The notes beneath the pieces were generated by a model. That model saw only the letters and a list, made by a program, of their open reading frames with translations. It was not told the origin of the DNA and searched no databases. A stretch of DNA of 14,756 nucleotides from JANRIZ01 sp033764445 (GTDB taxonomy: Bacteria > Verrucomicrobiota > Verrucomicrobiia > JAWXBN01), in NCBI GenBank assembly GCA_033764445.1, contig JANRIZ010000009.1, forward strand, positions 1 to 14,756, read 5' to 3'. A program made the position numbers and the translations under genes. Within the stretch, counting starts at the first letter, position 1; each line of letters opens with the position of its first letter. Shown here piece by piece: positions 7,417-14,665 of the stretch.

Positions 7417-7431
7417 CTCCCCCCTCTGGAA

Positions 7432-8655
7432 TCAGGCCTTTTGCAGCAGGCGCAGGACCTCCTGCACGTCCTTGTCGCCGCGTCCGGAGAGATTGACGAC
7501 CACCACGGAATCCTTCGGCATGCGCCGCGCCTGTTTGATGGCCTCCACCAAAGCATGGGTGCTTTCCAGGGCGGGAATGATTCCCTCCAGACGGCAGAGC
7601 AGCTGAAAGGTTTCCAGCACCTCCGCATCCAGGGCGTAGGTGTACTGCACGCGCCCCAGGTCCTTCAAATAACAGTGCTCCGGACCGACGGCCGCGTAGT
7701 CCAGCCCGGCCGAAACGGAATGGGTGCCCTGGATCTGCCCGTCATCATCCTGCAAAATGTACGCGCGCGTCCCCTGCAACACCCCGGGTCGGCCTCCCTG
7801 AAAACGGGCGGCGTGTTCCCCCGGAAGGATGCCCCGTCCCCCGGCCTCCACGCCGATCATGCGGACACCCGAATCGTTCAAAAAGGGATAAAAAAGTCCG
7901 ATCGCGTTGGACCCTCCGCCCACACAGGCCACCAGCAGGTCCGGCAGCCGTTTCTCCTGCCCGAGTATCTGCCCGCGTGCCTCGTCCCCGATGACCCGGT
8001 GAAAATCCCGCACCATCATCGGGTAGGGATGCGATCCGTAGGCGGTGCCCAGAATGTAATGGGTGGTGCGGACATTGGTCACCCAGTCGCGCATGGCCTC
8101 GTTGACCGCCTCCTTCAATGTCTTCTGCCCGGCCTCGACCGGGACAACCGTGGCCCCGAGAAATTTCATCCGCGCCACATTCAGGGCCTGCCGCCGGCAA
8201 TCCTCCGCCCCCATGTAAATGGTGCACTCAAAACCAAATTGCGCCGCCACGCTGGCCGTGGCCACCCCGTGCTGACCCGCCCCGGTTTCGGCAATGACCC
8301 GCCTCTTGCCCATGCGCCGGGTCAGAAGCGCCTGCCCGATCGCATTGTTGATTTTATGGGCACCGGTGTGGAGCAGGTCCTCGCGTTTGAGATAAATCCT
8401 CGCTCCGCCGACGTGTTCGGTCAGGCGCCGCGCCAAAAACAGCGGGGTGGGTCTGCCGCAATATTCGCGGAGGTAATACGACAGCTCCTTTTGAAAGGCG
8501 GCGTCCTGACGCGCCCGGAGATATTCCGCGGTCAGTTCCTCCAGGGCCGCCATGAGGGTTTCGGGCACGTACATCCCGCCGTACGGACCAAAACGCCCAA
8601 AGACGTCGGGGAGTGTCTCGGAGGCTACATCAGATAGGCACTGGCTTTTTTGCAT
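7432..8655 (-). CDS. trpB: tryptophan synthase beta chain
   Basis: Condenses indole with serine to give tryptophan, using pyridoxal phosphate, normally in an alpha2-beta2 complex with TrpA. The 407 residues have the usual length. The cofactor lysine is K101 in HTGAHKINNAIGQ, the catalytic glutamate E123 in ETGAGQHG, and the phosphate-binding loop GGGSNAIG at 246-253. The late GTHSVSAGLDY and VNLSGRGDKD motifs are also intact. The ATG at 8653-8655 is the only possible start before the conserved GRFGPYGG, so the gene overlaps the end of trpF by 31 nt. No strong ribosome-binding site is seen, which suggests translation is coupled to trpF. trpA does not follow; the next gene is the convergent coaX. 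Confidence 0.97.
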   Translation of the reverse strand: MQKSQCLSDVASETLPDVFGRFGPYGGMYVPETLMAALEELTAEYLRARQDAAFQKELSYYLREYCGRPTPLFLARRLTEHVGGARIYLKREDLLHTGAHKINNAIGQALLTRRMGKRRVIAETGAGQHGVATASVAAQFGFECTIYMGAEDCRRQALNVARMKFLGATVVPVEAGQKTLKEAVNEAMRDWVTNVRTTHYILGTAYGSHPYPMMVRDFHRVIGDEARGQILGQEKRLPDLLVACVGGGSNAIGLFYPFLNDSGVRMIGVEAGGRGILPGEHAARFQGGRPGVLQGTRAYILQDDDGQIQGTHSVSAGLDYAAVGPEHCYLKDLGRVQYTYALDAEVLETFQLLCRLEGIIPALESTHALVEAIKQARRMPKDSVVVVNLSGRGDKDVQEVLRLLQKA

Positions 8656-9260
8656 TCGGTGATGAATTTTTTGAGTTTTTCGGGATCCTTCCTCCCGGGA
8701 AATTCCTCCACGCCGCTGGACACATCAATCGCATAGGGTTTGACGTGTTTGATGGCGACCCCCACATTTTCAACGGTCAGTCCCCCGGAAAGAATGATGG
8801 GTTTGCGGAGCAATTTGGCCTTGATGGCCCAGTCCCATTCAAAGGTTTTGCCCGTCCCGCCCATGCGCGTGGAGGAAAAGGCGTCGAGCAGATACGCGGA
8901 GACATCCTGATAACAGGCCATTTCCTGGATGACATCCTCGCTCTGCATGCGGAAGGCCTTGATGATGGGTTGGTAGAACTTCGTCGTGAATTCGGGGGGT
9001 TCCGACCCGTGAAGCTGGATGGCATTGAGGCCCAGCTGCGCGGCCGTATCGGTCACCTGCTCGAGGGACACATCCACAAAAACCCCCACCTTGTAAACAA
9101 ACACCGGCACCTGGAGGGAAATCATGAGCGCCTCCTCGGGGGTGATGAAACGCGGGCTGAGCGGATGAAAGATGAAACCAAGCGCATCCGCGCCGTATTC
9201 CACGGCCATTTCAGCGTCTTCGCGGCGGGTGATCCCGCAGATTTTAATCCGGACGTCCAA
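8625..9260 (-). CDS. trpF: phosphoribosylanthranilate isomerase
   Basis: Converts phosphoribosylanthranilate to CdRP, the third step from chorismate to tryptophan. It is a single (beta-alpha)8 barrel of 211 residues, the usual size. The general base C8 is in KICGIT, the general acid D126 in LLDAFS, followed by the phosphate-binding GGTGKTFEW and LSGGLTVENV. The start is a TTG at 9258-9260: no ATG or GTG is available near the conserved N-terminus. GGAGAA lies 4 nt before the TTG and is inside the trpC coding sequence. It overlaps trpC by 17 nt and trpB by 31 nt, so the three products are probably translationally coupled. A TTG start may lower its yield relative to the neighbours. Confidence 0.96.
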   Translation of the reverse strand: MDVRIKICGITRREDAEMAVEYGADALGFIFHPLSPRFITPEEALMISLQVPVFVYKVGVFVDVSLEQVTDTAAQLGLNAIQLHGSEPPEFTTKFYQPIIKAFRMQSEDVIQEMACYQDVSAYLLDAFSSTRMGGTGKTFEWDWAIKAKLLRKPIILSGGLTVENVGVAIKHVKPYAIDVSSGVEEFPGRKDPEKLKKFITECKKASAYLM

Positions 9261-10029
9261 GCAATTCTCCGATCTTGCGGGTGATGTCCCCGCTTTTCAT
9301 GAGTGATTCCCCCACAAGGATAGCGTCAACCCCCGCCTCCTGCAAGCGCCGGACATCGGCCCGGGTGTGAATCCCGCTCTCGCCGACCCGCACAATGCCC
9401 GGTGGAATGTGCGGCGCCAGTTCCTCGGTCACCCGCAGGTCACTCTTCATGGCCTTGAGGTCCCGGTTGTTGATGCCGATGATCCCCGCCCCGCAATCCA
9501 GGGCGACGGACAGTTCCTCCCGGTTGTGCACCTCCACGAGCACATCCAGGTTCAAACGGCGGGCCAGCTCCGAAAACCGCCGGATCTCGTCGGGGGTCAG
9601 TATGGCCACAATCAGCAAAATGGCCGCCGCCCCGCTCGCACAGGCCTCGTAAATCTGGTATTCATCAATGGTGAAATCCTTCCGCAAAATGGGCAGGGGA
9701 TTGGCTGCATGCACCTCTTCCAACACGCGGAGGCTTCCCATGAAGTACTTTTCATCGGTGAGGATCGACAGGGCCCCGGCCCCGGCCCGGTGATATTCAT
9801 CCCCCACCGAGATCGGATCAAAATCCGGGCAGATGATTCCTGCCGAGGGCGAGGCTTTTTTGATTTCAGCGATCAGGGAAACGGCGCCGGGCTTACGAAG
9901 GGCCCCCTTGAAATTGTATTTCCGCCGGGGCATTTCCGCCAAGGTCCGCACCTGTGCCAGGGTACGGATTTTTTGAACCTCGACCAAAAAGCTTTTTTTG
10001 TATTCAACAATTTCCTGCAAGATATTCAT
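9244..10029 (-). CDS. trpC: indole-3-glycerol phosphate synthase
   Basis: Closes the indole ring of CdRP with loss of CO2 and water, making indole-3-glycerol phosphate for tryptophan synthase. It is a monofunctional 261-residue barrel, not fused to TrpF. Conserved residues include E55 and K57 in AEIKKASPSAG, K117 in LRKDFTID, E166 in LVEVHN, N188 in GINNRDL and E217-S218 in GESGI. The ATG at 10027-10029 follows an AT-rich upstream region with no strong ribosome-binding site. It is the first gene of a trpC-trpF-trpB operon divergent from the fecR-like gene at 10146. I found no Trp-codon leader peptide or attenuator upstream. Confidence 0.97.
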   Translation of the reverse strand: MNILQEIVEYKKSFLVEVQKIRTLAQVRTLAEMPRRKYNFKGALRKPGAVSLIAEIKKASPSAGIICPDFDPISVGDEYHRAGAGALSILTDEKYFMGSLRVLEEVHAANPLPILRKDFTIDEYQIYEACASGAAAILLIVAILTPDEIRRFSELARRLNLDVLVEVHNREELSVALDCGAGIIGINNRDLKAMKSDLRVTEELAPHIPPGIVRVGESGIHTRADVRRLQEAGVDAILVGESLMKSGDITRKIGELLGRPD

Positions 10030-10080
10030 TAAAATGATGATATGGGATTTGTTTAATTTTTTTCAGTAATTTTTAATGGT

Positions 10081-10109
10081 TTGACAAAATTAACCTGTGA
10101 GGGTTAAAA
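10081..10109 (+). promoter_or_regulatory. candidate promoter of the fecR-like gene, with inverted repeat
   Basis: A perfect -35 box TTGACA at 10081-10086 is followed after 17 nt by a poor -10 match, TTAAAA (10104-10109). An inverted repeat TTAACC-TGTGAG-GGTTAA (10090-10107) fills the spacer and overlaps the -10, a position where a repressor could act. The surrounding 116-bp gap is AT-rich in an otherwise GC-rich window. The box is seen; promoter activity and operator role are inferred. Confidence 0.35.
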
Positions 10110-10139
10110 AGGAGACCATGTTTTTTTGAGGCGAACCTC
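10109..10139 (+). promoter_or_regulatory. leader of fecR-like gene 1: strong SD with three-codon ORF and hairpin
   Basis: AAGGAG (10109-10114) is the strongest ribosome-binding site in the region, but it sits 3 nt before an ATG that reads only Met-Phe-Phe-stop (10118-10129). The stop codon overlaps a small hairpin GAGG-CGAA-CCTC (10128-10139). The real gene starts at 10146 and has no clear ribosome-binding site of its own. Dropping one T from the run of seven (10121-10127) would join the short frame to the gene. Confidence 0.4.
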
Positions 10140-10145
10140 TCTTTT

Positions 10146-11717
10146 ATGAAGAACCGTGTGCAAATCCAATACATTTTTTGGGGCTTGTCCCTGCTGATGG
10201 CATTTTGGGGCACCCCCTCGGTTCTGGCGTCGGCCTTTCAAAGCGCGGTGATCACCGAAACGATCAATGAAGTGGTGGTCATCAAGAGCCAGAAGCCGAC
10301 TCCTGCAAAGGTCAGCGAAAAAATCAGCGGCAATGATGCCCTGAAAACCGGGAAAAAATCCCGGGCCTCCCTGGAGTTTTCCGATAAAACCATCGCCCGG
10401 GTCGGTGCCAACTCGGTTTTTTCGTTCAAGTCGGATACCCGGGAAATCAATCTCCAGACGGGCAGCATCCTTTTCAATTCCCCCAGCGGGAAGGGGGGCG
10501 GCCAGATCCGAACCGCGGCGGCCACGGCGGCGGTCACGGGCACGACGATCATGGTGGTGGCCACGGCCAATGGCGGATTTAAAATGCTGGTGCTCGAGGG
10601 CAGCGGCAAGGTCACCATGCCCAATGGCTACAGCACGGATTTGAAGGCGGGCCAGCTTTCATTCATCATGCCGGGGATGACCGAGCCTCCCCGGGTCATC
10701 GAGTTCAACCTCGGGGACCTGGTCAAGGGATCGGGCCTGGTCAACGGCTTTGAAGGCGACCTTCCCTCGGCACAGAAAATCGAAGGCGAGGTCCAGCGGC
10801 AGGAACAGAAAATCGCCAGCGGGGAAAGCCAGGACACGGGTCTGCTTTTGGGCGAGGCCAACAACAACGGGGATGTGGAGGTCATCGACCTGAACACGCT
10901 TGAGGCGCTGGTGGGCAATACCACCACACGGGCGTTTTTGCAGGGCCTGCAAAACGACCAGTTTATCTTCGACTCGACCCTGGACCCCGACAATGTGTTC
11001 CTCAATCCCTTTTTGGAACTGCTGCAGGCCCTGGGCGAACTGGACGGTCCGACGGATAGTTTTTACGCCTTCCCGGCCAACAACCTCTACATTGCCACTC
11101 CCACGCTCGACCTTTCCCCCTACAACGACGTCTCGCAGTTTGCGTTTGTCGCCCTGGGCGACATTTACTTCGACAATTCCTTTTCAATTACGGGTTTTGA
11201 CGGCGGAGAGGTGGGTTTTCTGGCCGGGGAATACCTGCTTTTTCCCACCTTTACGGTCATCACGTTTAACTACGGTCAGGCCCTGCATTTGGAGTCGAGC
11301 CAGGCCCTTTATTTGGATCAGCTCAGCGTCCACATGAACTATGGCAAACTCGACATTTCATCAGATTCGGACATCTACATCACCGGTGGGGGATTTTATA
11401 CGGAATCGCTTTATCTGAATTCGTACGGCGGAACACTCAATGTCGATGGTCTGAATTTCGGCGCCAACATGAGCCAGATCAACATGGACGCCCATACGAT
11501 CATTCTTCAGAACGTGACATTCCCCCTCGGCAGCATCGTCCAACTGAATTCCTCGCTGCCAAACGGAGGCAGTCCCGGTTTTGGCAGCGCCATTCCAGGG
11601 CGTGTGAATTTTCTCAACAACGTCCACCACAGTGATAACCCGGGTTATGACCTGTCAATCCCCGGCGATTGGACCATATTCGATGGTTTACATCCCGGGG
11701 CCATCAATTTGAACTGA
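10146..11717 (+). CDS. exported FecR-domain protein with beta-rich C-terminal region (copy 1)
   Basis: A 523-residue protein with signal peptide (residues 1-30, cut near VLASA). A FecR domain spans about 34-180, with the core KTGKKSRASLEF, VGANSVFSF, GSILFNSPSGKGGG and AAVTGTTIMVVA. FecR domains normally sense a partner in the periplasm; here there is no membrane helix and no adjacent sigma factor, so it is not a classical anti-sigma factor. A Q/E-rich linker (about 205-235) follows. The rest (260-523) is acidic and aromatic, with alternating hydrophobic strands and repeated LDIS/LYLN/LNVDG patterns, as in beta-helix or adhesin-like proteins. It ends GRVNFLNNV...GAINLN. The partner gene for a beta-barrel protein follows after 31 nt. 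Exact role unknown; surface or periplasmic attachment is an inference. Confidence 0.85.
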   Translation: MKNRVQIQYIFWGLSLLMAFWGTPSVLASAFQSAVITETINEVVVIKSQKPTPAKVSEKISGNDALKTGKKSRASLEFSDKTIARVGANSVFSFKSDTREINLQTGSILFNSPSGKGGGQIRTAAATAAVTGTTIMVVATANGGFKMLVLEGSGKVTMPNGYSTDLKAGQLSFIMPGMTEPPRVIEFNLGDLVKGSGLVNGFEGDLPSAQKIEGEVQRQEQKIASGESQDTGLLLGEANNNGDVEVIDLNTLEALVGNTTTRAFLQGLQNDQFIFDSTLDPDNVFLNPFLELLQALGELDGPTDSFYAFPANNLYIATPTLDLSPYNDVSQFAFVALGDIYFDNSFSITGFDGGEVGFLAGEYLLFPTFTVITFNYGQALHLESSQALYLDQLSVHMNYGKLDISSDSDIYITGGGFYTESLYLNSYGGTLNVDGLNFGANMSQINMDAHTIILQNVTFPLGSIVQLNSSLPNGGSPGFGSAIPGRVNFLNNVHHSDNPGYDLSIPGDWTIFDGLHPGAINLN

Positions 11718-11748
11718 TTTCAAATCAATCCTCACCATCCTCCTCCCC

Positions 11749-12771
11749 ATGCACATCGCCCGATCCCTCCTCCCTCTTCTGTTTGCCGGAATGGCGATGC
11801 CGCTCCTGGCCCAGGTCCCGGCCCCCACGGCCATTGGCACTGTCGAGGATGTCAACCGCCGCGGCCAGCAGTTCCGTCAGTCAGGTACGGCCCTGCAGGA
11901 GGCCGAACAGAATGTGCCCATGATCAACTCCAGCGAAATGGAGGACGTGGGCCCCCAGTTCATCGTCAAATCCAAACCCCGCCGTCACTGGATCGAAGCC
12001 ACGGCCGATGCCCAGTATTATTACTCCGACAACATGTTTTTGCAGGAATCCAGCCAGCTGGGCATCACCGATACGACCATCCTGGTCCTCACCGGCCAGT
12101 TTGCCCTCGCCCCGACGGCCTTCGATGTCGGCGGGGGAAAACTCTCCCCCCGTCTGGGTTTCCGCCAGCAAACCTACTTTTACTCCCTGCAAAATGATGA
12201 CCTGGTCAATTCCCTCAATAATTTCGATTTCGACGCCCAGACGGCCTTTGCCGACCTCTCCTATCTCTTCTACGAAACCTGGCAGGCCCGCATGGGCGCG
12301 GACTGGACCCGGCTGATCACCCACGAAAAGGTCGGCAACGAGTTTTACGAGGAGGCCCTGCCCCGCTGGGGACTGGACAAATTCTTCCCGTTTGGCGACA
12401 AAATGATCTTCAGCGTCTCCTACGATGGCAACTACCATCTGACCAGCGTCACCCCCCAGCCGATGTCCGACATCAATGACCGCACCGACCAGAGTCTCAC
12501 CCTGGCCTGGACCCAGCAGGTGGTCCGCCGCTTCATCGCCCGGCCCTACTACCGCTTTCAACACACCACCTACATCAACAAAAATCTGAACGCCGATGAC
12601 CGGACCGACTACCTGAACACCGTGGGGCTGATCCTCTCCTACCAGTTCAATGACTGGGCCAGTGTCCGCCTTTTTTGCTCGTACGACATGAAGGATTCGG
12701 ATGACCGGACCATCGCCGATTACGACAAGTTTGACGGCGGCGGCGGGGCCACCCTGACCTTCCGCTATTGA
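11749..12771 (+). CDS. predicted outer-membrane beta-barrel protein
   Basis: A 340-residue exported protein. A signal peptide (MHIARSLLPLLFAGMAMPLLA, cut before Q) is followed by a roughly 60-residue periplasmic segment (Q-rich, EDVNRRGQQFRQSG). From about residue 80 there are successive amphipathic strands with aromatic girdles (WIEATADAQYYYS, LGFRQQTYFYSL, FADLSYLFYETW, MIFSVSYDGNYHL, IARPYYRFQHTTY, VGLILSYQF, SVRLFCSYDM). It ends ATLTFRY, the alternating pattern with terminal aromatic residue recognised by the BAM assembly machinery. I do not recognise a named family. The gap to the preceding fecR-like stop is 31 nt, so they are probably one transcript. No ribosome-binding site is evident before the ATG. 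It may anchor or export its FecR-domain neighbours, which is inference. Confidence 0.8.
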   Translation: MHIARSLLPLLFAGMAMPLLAQVPAPTAIGTVEDVNRRGQQFRQSGTALQEAEQNVPMINSSEMEDVGPQFIVKSKPRRHWIEATADAQYYYSDNMFLQESSQLGITDTTILVLTGQFALAPTAFDVGGGKLSPRLGFRQQTYFYSLQNDDLVNSLNNFDFDAQTAFADLSYLFYETWQARMGADWTRLITHEKVGNEFYEEALPRWGLDKFFPFGDKMIFSVSYDGNYHLTSVTPQPMSDINDRTDQSLTLAWTQQVVRRFIARPYYRFQHTTYINKNLNADDRTDYLNTVGLILSYQFNDWASVRLFCSYDMKDSDDRTIADYDKFDGGGGATLTFRY

Positions 12772-12821
12772 TTTTTTCATAACCAACCCAACCCTGTCGG
12801 GGTCTGTTGTTCCCGCCACGG

Positions 12822-12852
12822 GAGGCAGCCGATGCCTCTGGTGGAGACCAGA
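12822..12852 (+). promoter_or_regulatory. two adjacent hairpins in the leader of fecR-like gene 2
   Basis: GAGGCA-GCCGA-TGCCTC (12822-12838) is followed directly by TCTGGT-GGAG-ACCAGA (12837-12852). Both stems are perfect 6-bp, and they share the TC at 12837-12838, so the two full stems compete for these bases. No T-run follows. They could be the 3' end structure of the barrel gene or a leader RNA for the fecR-like gene at 12893. The second loop exposes GGAG. Confidence 0.45.
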
Positions 12853-12863
12853 CCGCCGAAAAC

Positions 12864-12896
12864 ATGACGCACTGTCACCGATTGGAACCACGATGA
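12864..12896 (+). other. ten-codon leader ORF overlapping fecR-like gene 2 start
   Basis: ATG at 12864 reads MTHCHRLEPR then TGA, and the stop overlaps the next gene's ATG as ATGA (12893-12896). This arrangement is typical of translational coupling. No good ribosome-binding site precedes it, and such an overlap can arise by chance, so whether it is translated is uncertain. Confidence 0.3.
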
Positions 12897-14428
12897 AAAT
12901 TCAAATCGCCTCAATGACGTTTGCGGCCCTTCTCCCGGTCATTGTTCCCGGCCTTTTTTCAGCCCAAGCGGGGGAATTCAAGTCGGCCACCATCACCGAG
13001 ACCATCAACGAGGTCTTTGTCATCAAGGATCAGAAGCCCTCCCCGGCAAAAATCAATGAAAGGGTGTCGGCCGCTGAAACGCTCAAAACCGGGAAAAAAT
13101 CCCGGGCCAGCCTTGAGTTTGCCGACAAAACCATCGCCCGTGTGGGAGCCAACTCGGTTTTTTCCTTCAAGGGGGATACCCGTGAAATCAATCTCCAGAC
13201 AGGCAGCATTCTTTTCAATTCCCCCTCCGGCAAGGGGGGTGGCCAGATCCGCACCGCCGCCGCCACGGCGGCGGTCACCGGCACGACCATCATCGTGGTG
13301 GCCACGGCCAACGGAGGCTTCAAAATGCTGGTATTGGAAGGGTCGGGGAAAGTGACCATGCCCAATGGCTACAGCACGGATTTGAAGGCGGGCCAGCTTT
13401 CATTCATCCTGCCGGGGATGACCGAACCCCCGCGGGTCATCGAATTCAATCTCGGCGACCTCATCAAGGGCTCCACTCTGGTCAACGGTTTCGATGAGAA
13501 CCTCAGCTCCACCCAGAAGATCGAAACCGAGGTCAAGGCACAGGACCAGAAAATCGCCAAGGGGGAGGTCCGGGATACGGGCACACTCATCGGTGAGGTC
13601 GATAAAAAGGGCAATGTCAAAGTCCTCGACCTCAACACCCTGCAGGCGGTTGTGGCGGACACGGAAAGACTCGCCTTCATCCAAGGCCTCTTCAACGACC
13701 AGTTTCTGGTCTCTCCGACCCTCGACCGCAACAACGTCTTTCTCAATCCCTTTCTCGAGGCCCAGAACATCTTCGGAGCCAAGAATCTCCCCACAAAATT
13801 TTACGCGTTCCCGGCCCGGAACATGTATTTTGTCTCCCCGCATGTCGATCTTTCCGGGTACCAGGCGGATACCTTCGCTTTTGCCGCCCTCAATGACATC
13901 GAGGTCTTCAACCAGTTGATCATTCAGGGCTTCAACGGAAAGGTCGTCCTGGCGGCCAACGGAAAAATCATCACCTCCCCGGGCGGCCACATCGAAAATC
14001 TCAACGGCGACCTGAGTCTTTCCGTCAAACAGGCTTTTACTGTCAACCAGCTGGTCCTCAAGGCGGTCGGCCACAAGCTCAACGTCGAAACCGAAGGCAG
14101 TCTGGTGATGAATGTCGGTTCCTTCGACGCTTTCAGTGTTGATCTCCAGGCCAACAACCTCCTGTCACTGAGCTTTGTCAACTTCATCAACACCTCCACC
14201 ATCAACATGCAGGCCCAGACCATTTTCCTCCAGGGCATCCAGTTCCCCGCCGGAAGCCAGGTCTTCCTCAATTCGGGCTCTCCCAACTTCGGTTATCCCC
14301 AATTTGGCAATACCCCCGTCCCCGGCAAGGTGACCTTCGGCTTGACCAGCCCCGTTCGATACAATGGCAACCCCATGTACAACAACGGCGACTTCAACAC
14401 CTTCGGCGCCAACATCCACCTGAATTAG
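12893..14428 (+). CDS. exported FecR-domain protein with beta-rich C-terminal region (copy 2)
   Basis: A 511-residue paralogue of the protein at 10146-11717. It has a signal peptide (1-26, cut after SAQA) and a FecR domain at about 30-180. Residues 65-200 match 67-202 of copy 1 at about 130 of 136 positions by eye. After the linker the similarity falls: shared anchors are NDQF, NVFLNPFLE, FYAFPA-N-Y and, near the end, TI-LQ---FP-GS followed by PGKV-F and a final IHLN. The tail is rich in Asn, Val and Leu with regular LSLSV/LNVE/LVMNV strands, consistent with a solenoid-like beta structure. It starts 121 nt after the barrel gene; TTGGAACC upstream gives only a weak ribosome-binding site. Function unknown. 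It differs from copy 1 mainly in the exposed tail, which could fit different binding partners. Confidence 0.85.
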   Translation: MKIQIASMTFAALLPVIVPGLFSAQAGEFKSATITETINEVFVIKDQKPSPAKINERVSAAETLKTGKKSRASLEFADKTIARVGANSVFSFKGDTREINLQTGSILFNSPSGKGGGQIRTAAATAAVTGTTIIVVATANGGFKMLVLEGSGKVTMPNGYSTDLKAGQLSFILPGMTEPPRVIEFNLGDLIKGSTLVNGFDENLSSTQKIETEVKAQDQKIAKGEVRDTGTLIGEVDKKGNVKVLDLNTLQAVVADTERLAFIQGLFNDQFLVSPTLDRNNVFLNPFLEAQNIFGAKNLPTKFYAFPARNMYFVSPHVDLSGYQADTFAFAALNDIEVFNQLIIQGFNGKVVLAANGKIITSPGGHIENLNGDLSLSVKQAFTVNQLVLKAVGHKLNVETEGSLVMNVGSFDAFSVDLQANNLLSLSFVNFINTSTINMQAQTIFLQGIQFPAGSQVFLNSGSPNFGYPQFGNTPVPGKVTFGLTSPVRYNGNPMYNNGDFNTFGANIHLN

Positions 14429-14563
14429 GGCGCGTGACATAGGGATACTGCCTGTGAAAAAGGCCCAACAGGCCGCCGCATTTTTGCCGCCCCGATCAAT
14501 CCGGGGTAAACTTCAAGGCTCAAAACACTCAAAAGGGGATGCTTTCAAAACTGCCCGGGGAGC

Positions 14564-14603
14564 GCACGCGCCCCCGCGTGCACCAGGAGGCGCCCCCGCC
14601 TCC
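14564..14603 (+). repeat. paired hairpins of repeat copy A
   Basis: GCACGCG-CCCC-CGCGTGC (14564-14581), a 4-nt linker ACCA, then GGAGGCG-CCCC-CGCCTCC (14586-14603). Both stems are perfect. The second copy is at 14693-14732, where the only change is C to T in the second loop, leaving the stems intact. Confidence 0.85.
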
Positions 14604-14635
14604 GCTCTCTGAGGCCCAACGGACCACCGCATTTT

Positions 14636-14665
14636 GGCCACAAAAAATCACAAAACACACGAAGG
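14636..14665 (-). repeat. GTGT-rich repeat inside copy B
   Basis: On the minus strand this reads CCTTCGTGTGTTTTGTGATT and continues to GTGGCC. It shares its ends (CCTTCGTGT and GTGGCC) with 7147-7179 and the GTGT theme with the GxxExxY cassette arms. It fills the front part of copy B that differs from copy A. Confidence 0.4.

Larger units (their letters stand above)
7041..7431. other. gene-free gap between convergent coaX and trpB
   Basis: A 391-bp stretch between two convergent genes with no convincing reading frame. It contains a GTGT-rich repeat related to the GxxExxY cassette arms (7147-7179), a short TGGCC/GGCCA inverted pair at 7175-7193, an odd palindrome CTTCGGCGAAG at 7334-7344, and an ATCTGCG tandem motif (7385-7416). 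It looks like a mosaic of decayed short repeats. No clear intrinsic terminator with a T-tract is seen for either gene. Confidence 0.6.

Noticed and set aside
7441..8637. Plus-strand open frame of 398 codons opposite trpB
   Set aside because: Covers a certain trpB; His/Pro/Arg-rich composition typical of a reverse-strand shadow.
10030..10145. Possible tryptophan attenuator upstream of trpC
   Set aside because: Short frames on the minus strand here contain no Trp codon runs and no paired terminator/antiterminator stems were found.
11881..12891. Long minus-strand open frame covering the barrel gene (336 codons)
   Set aside because: Antisense shadow of the barrel gene; no signal peptide, no recognisable motif, and it spans the leader hairpins of the next gene.
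12772..12892. Possible cyclic-di-GMP riboswitch before fecR-like gene 2
   Set aside because: Paired hairpins are present, but the conserved GEMM core bases and tetraloop receptor arrangement are not visible.
14462..14480. Intrinsic terminator for fecR-like gene 2 (GGCC-CAACA-GGCC)
   Set aside because: The stem is only 4 bp and the T-run is separated by several bases; the motif recurs as part of the tandem repeat.
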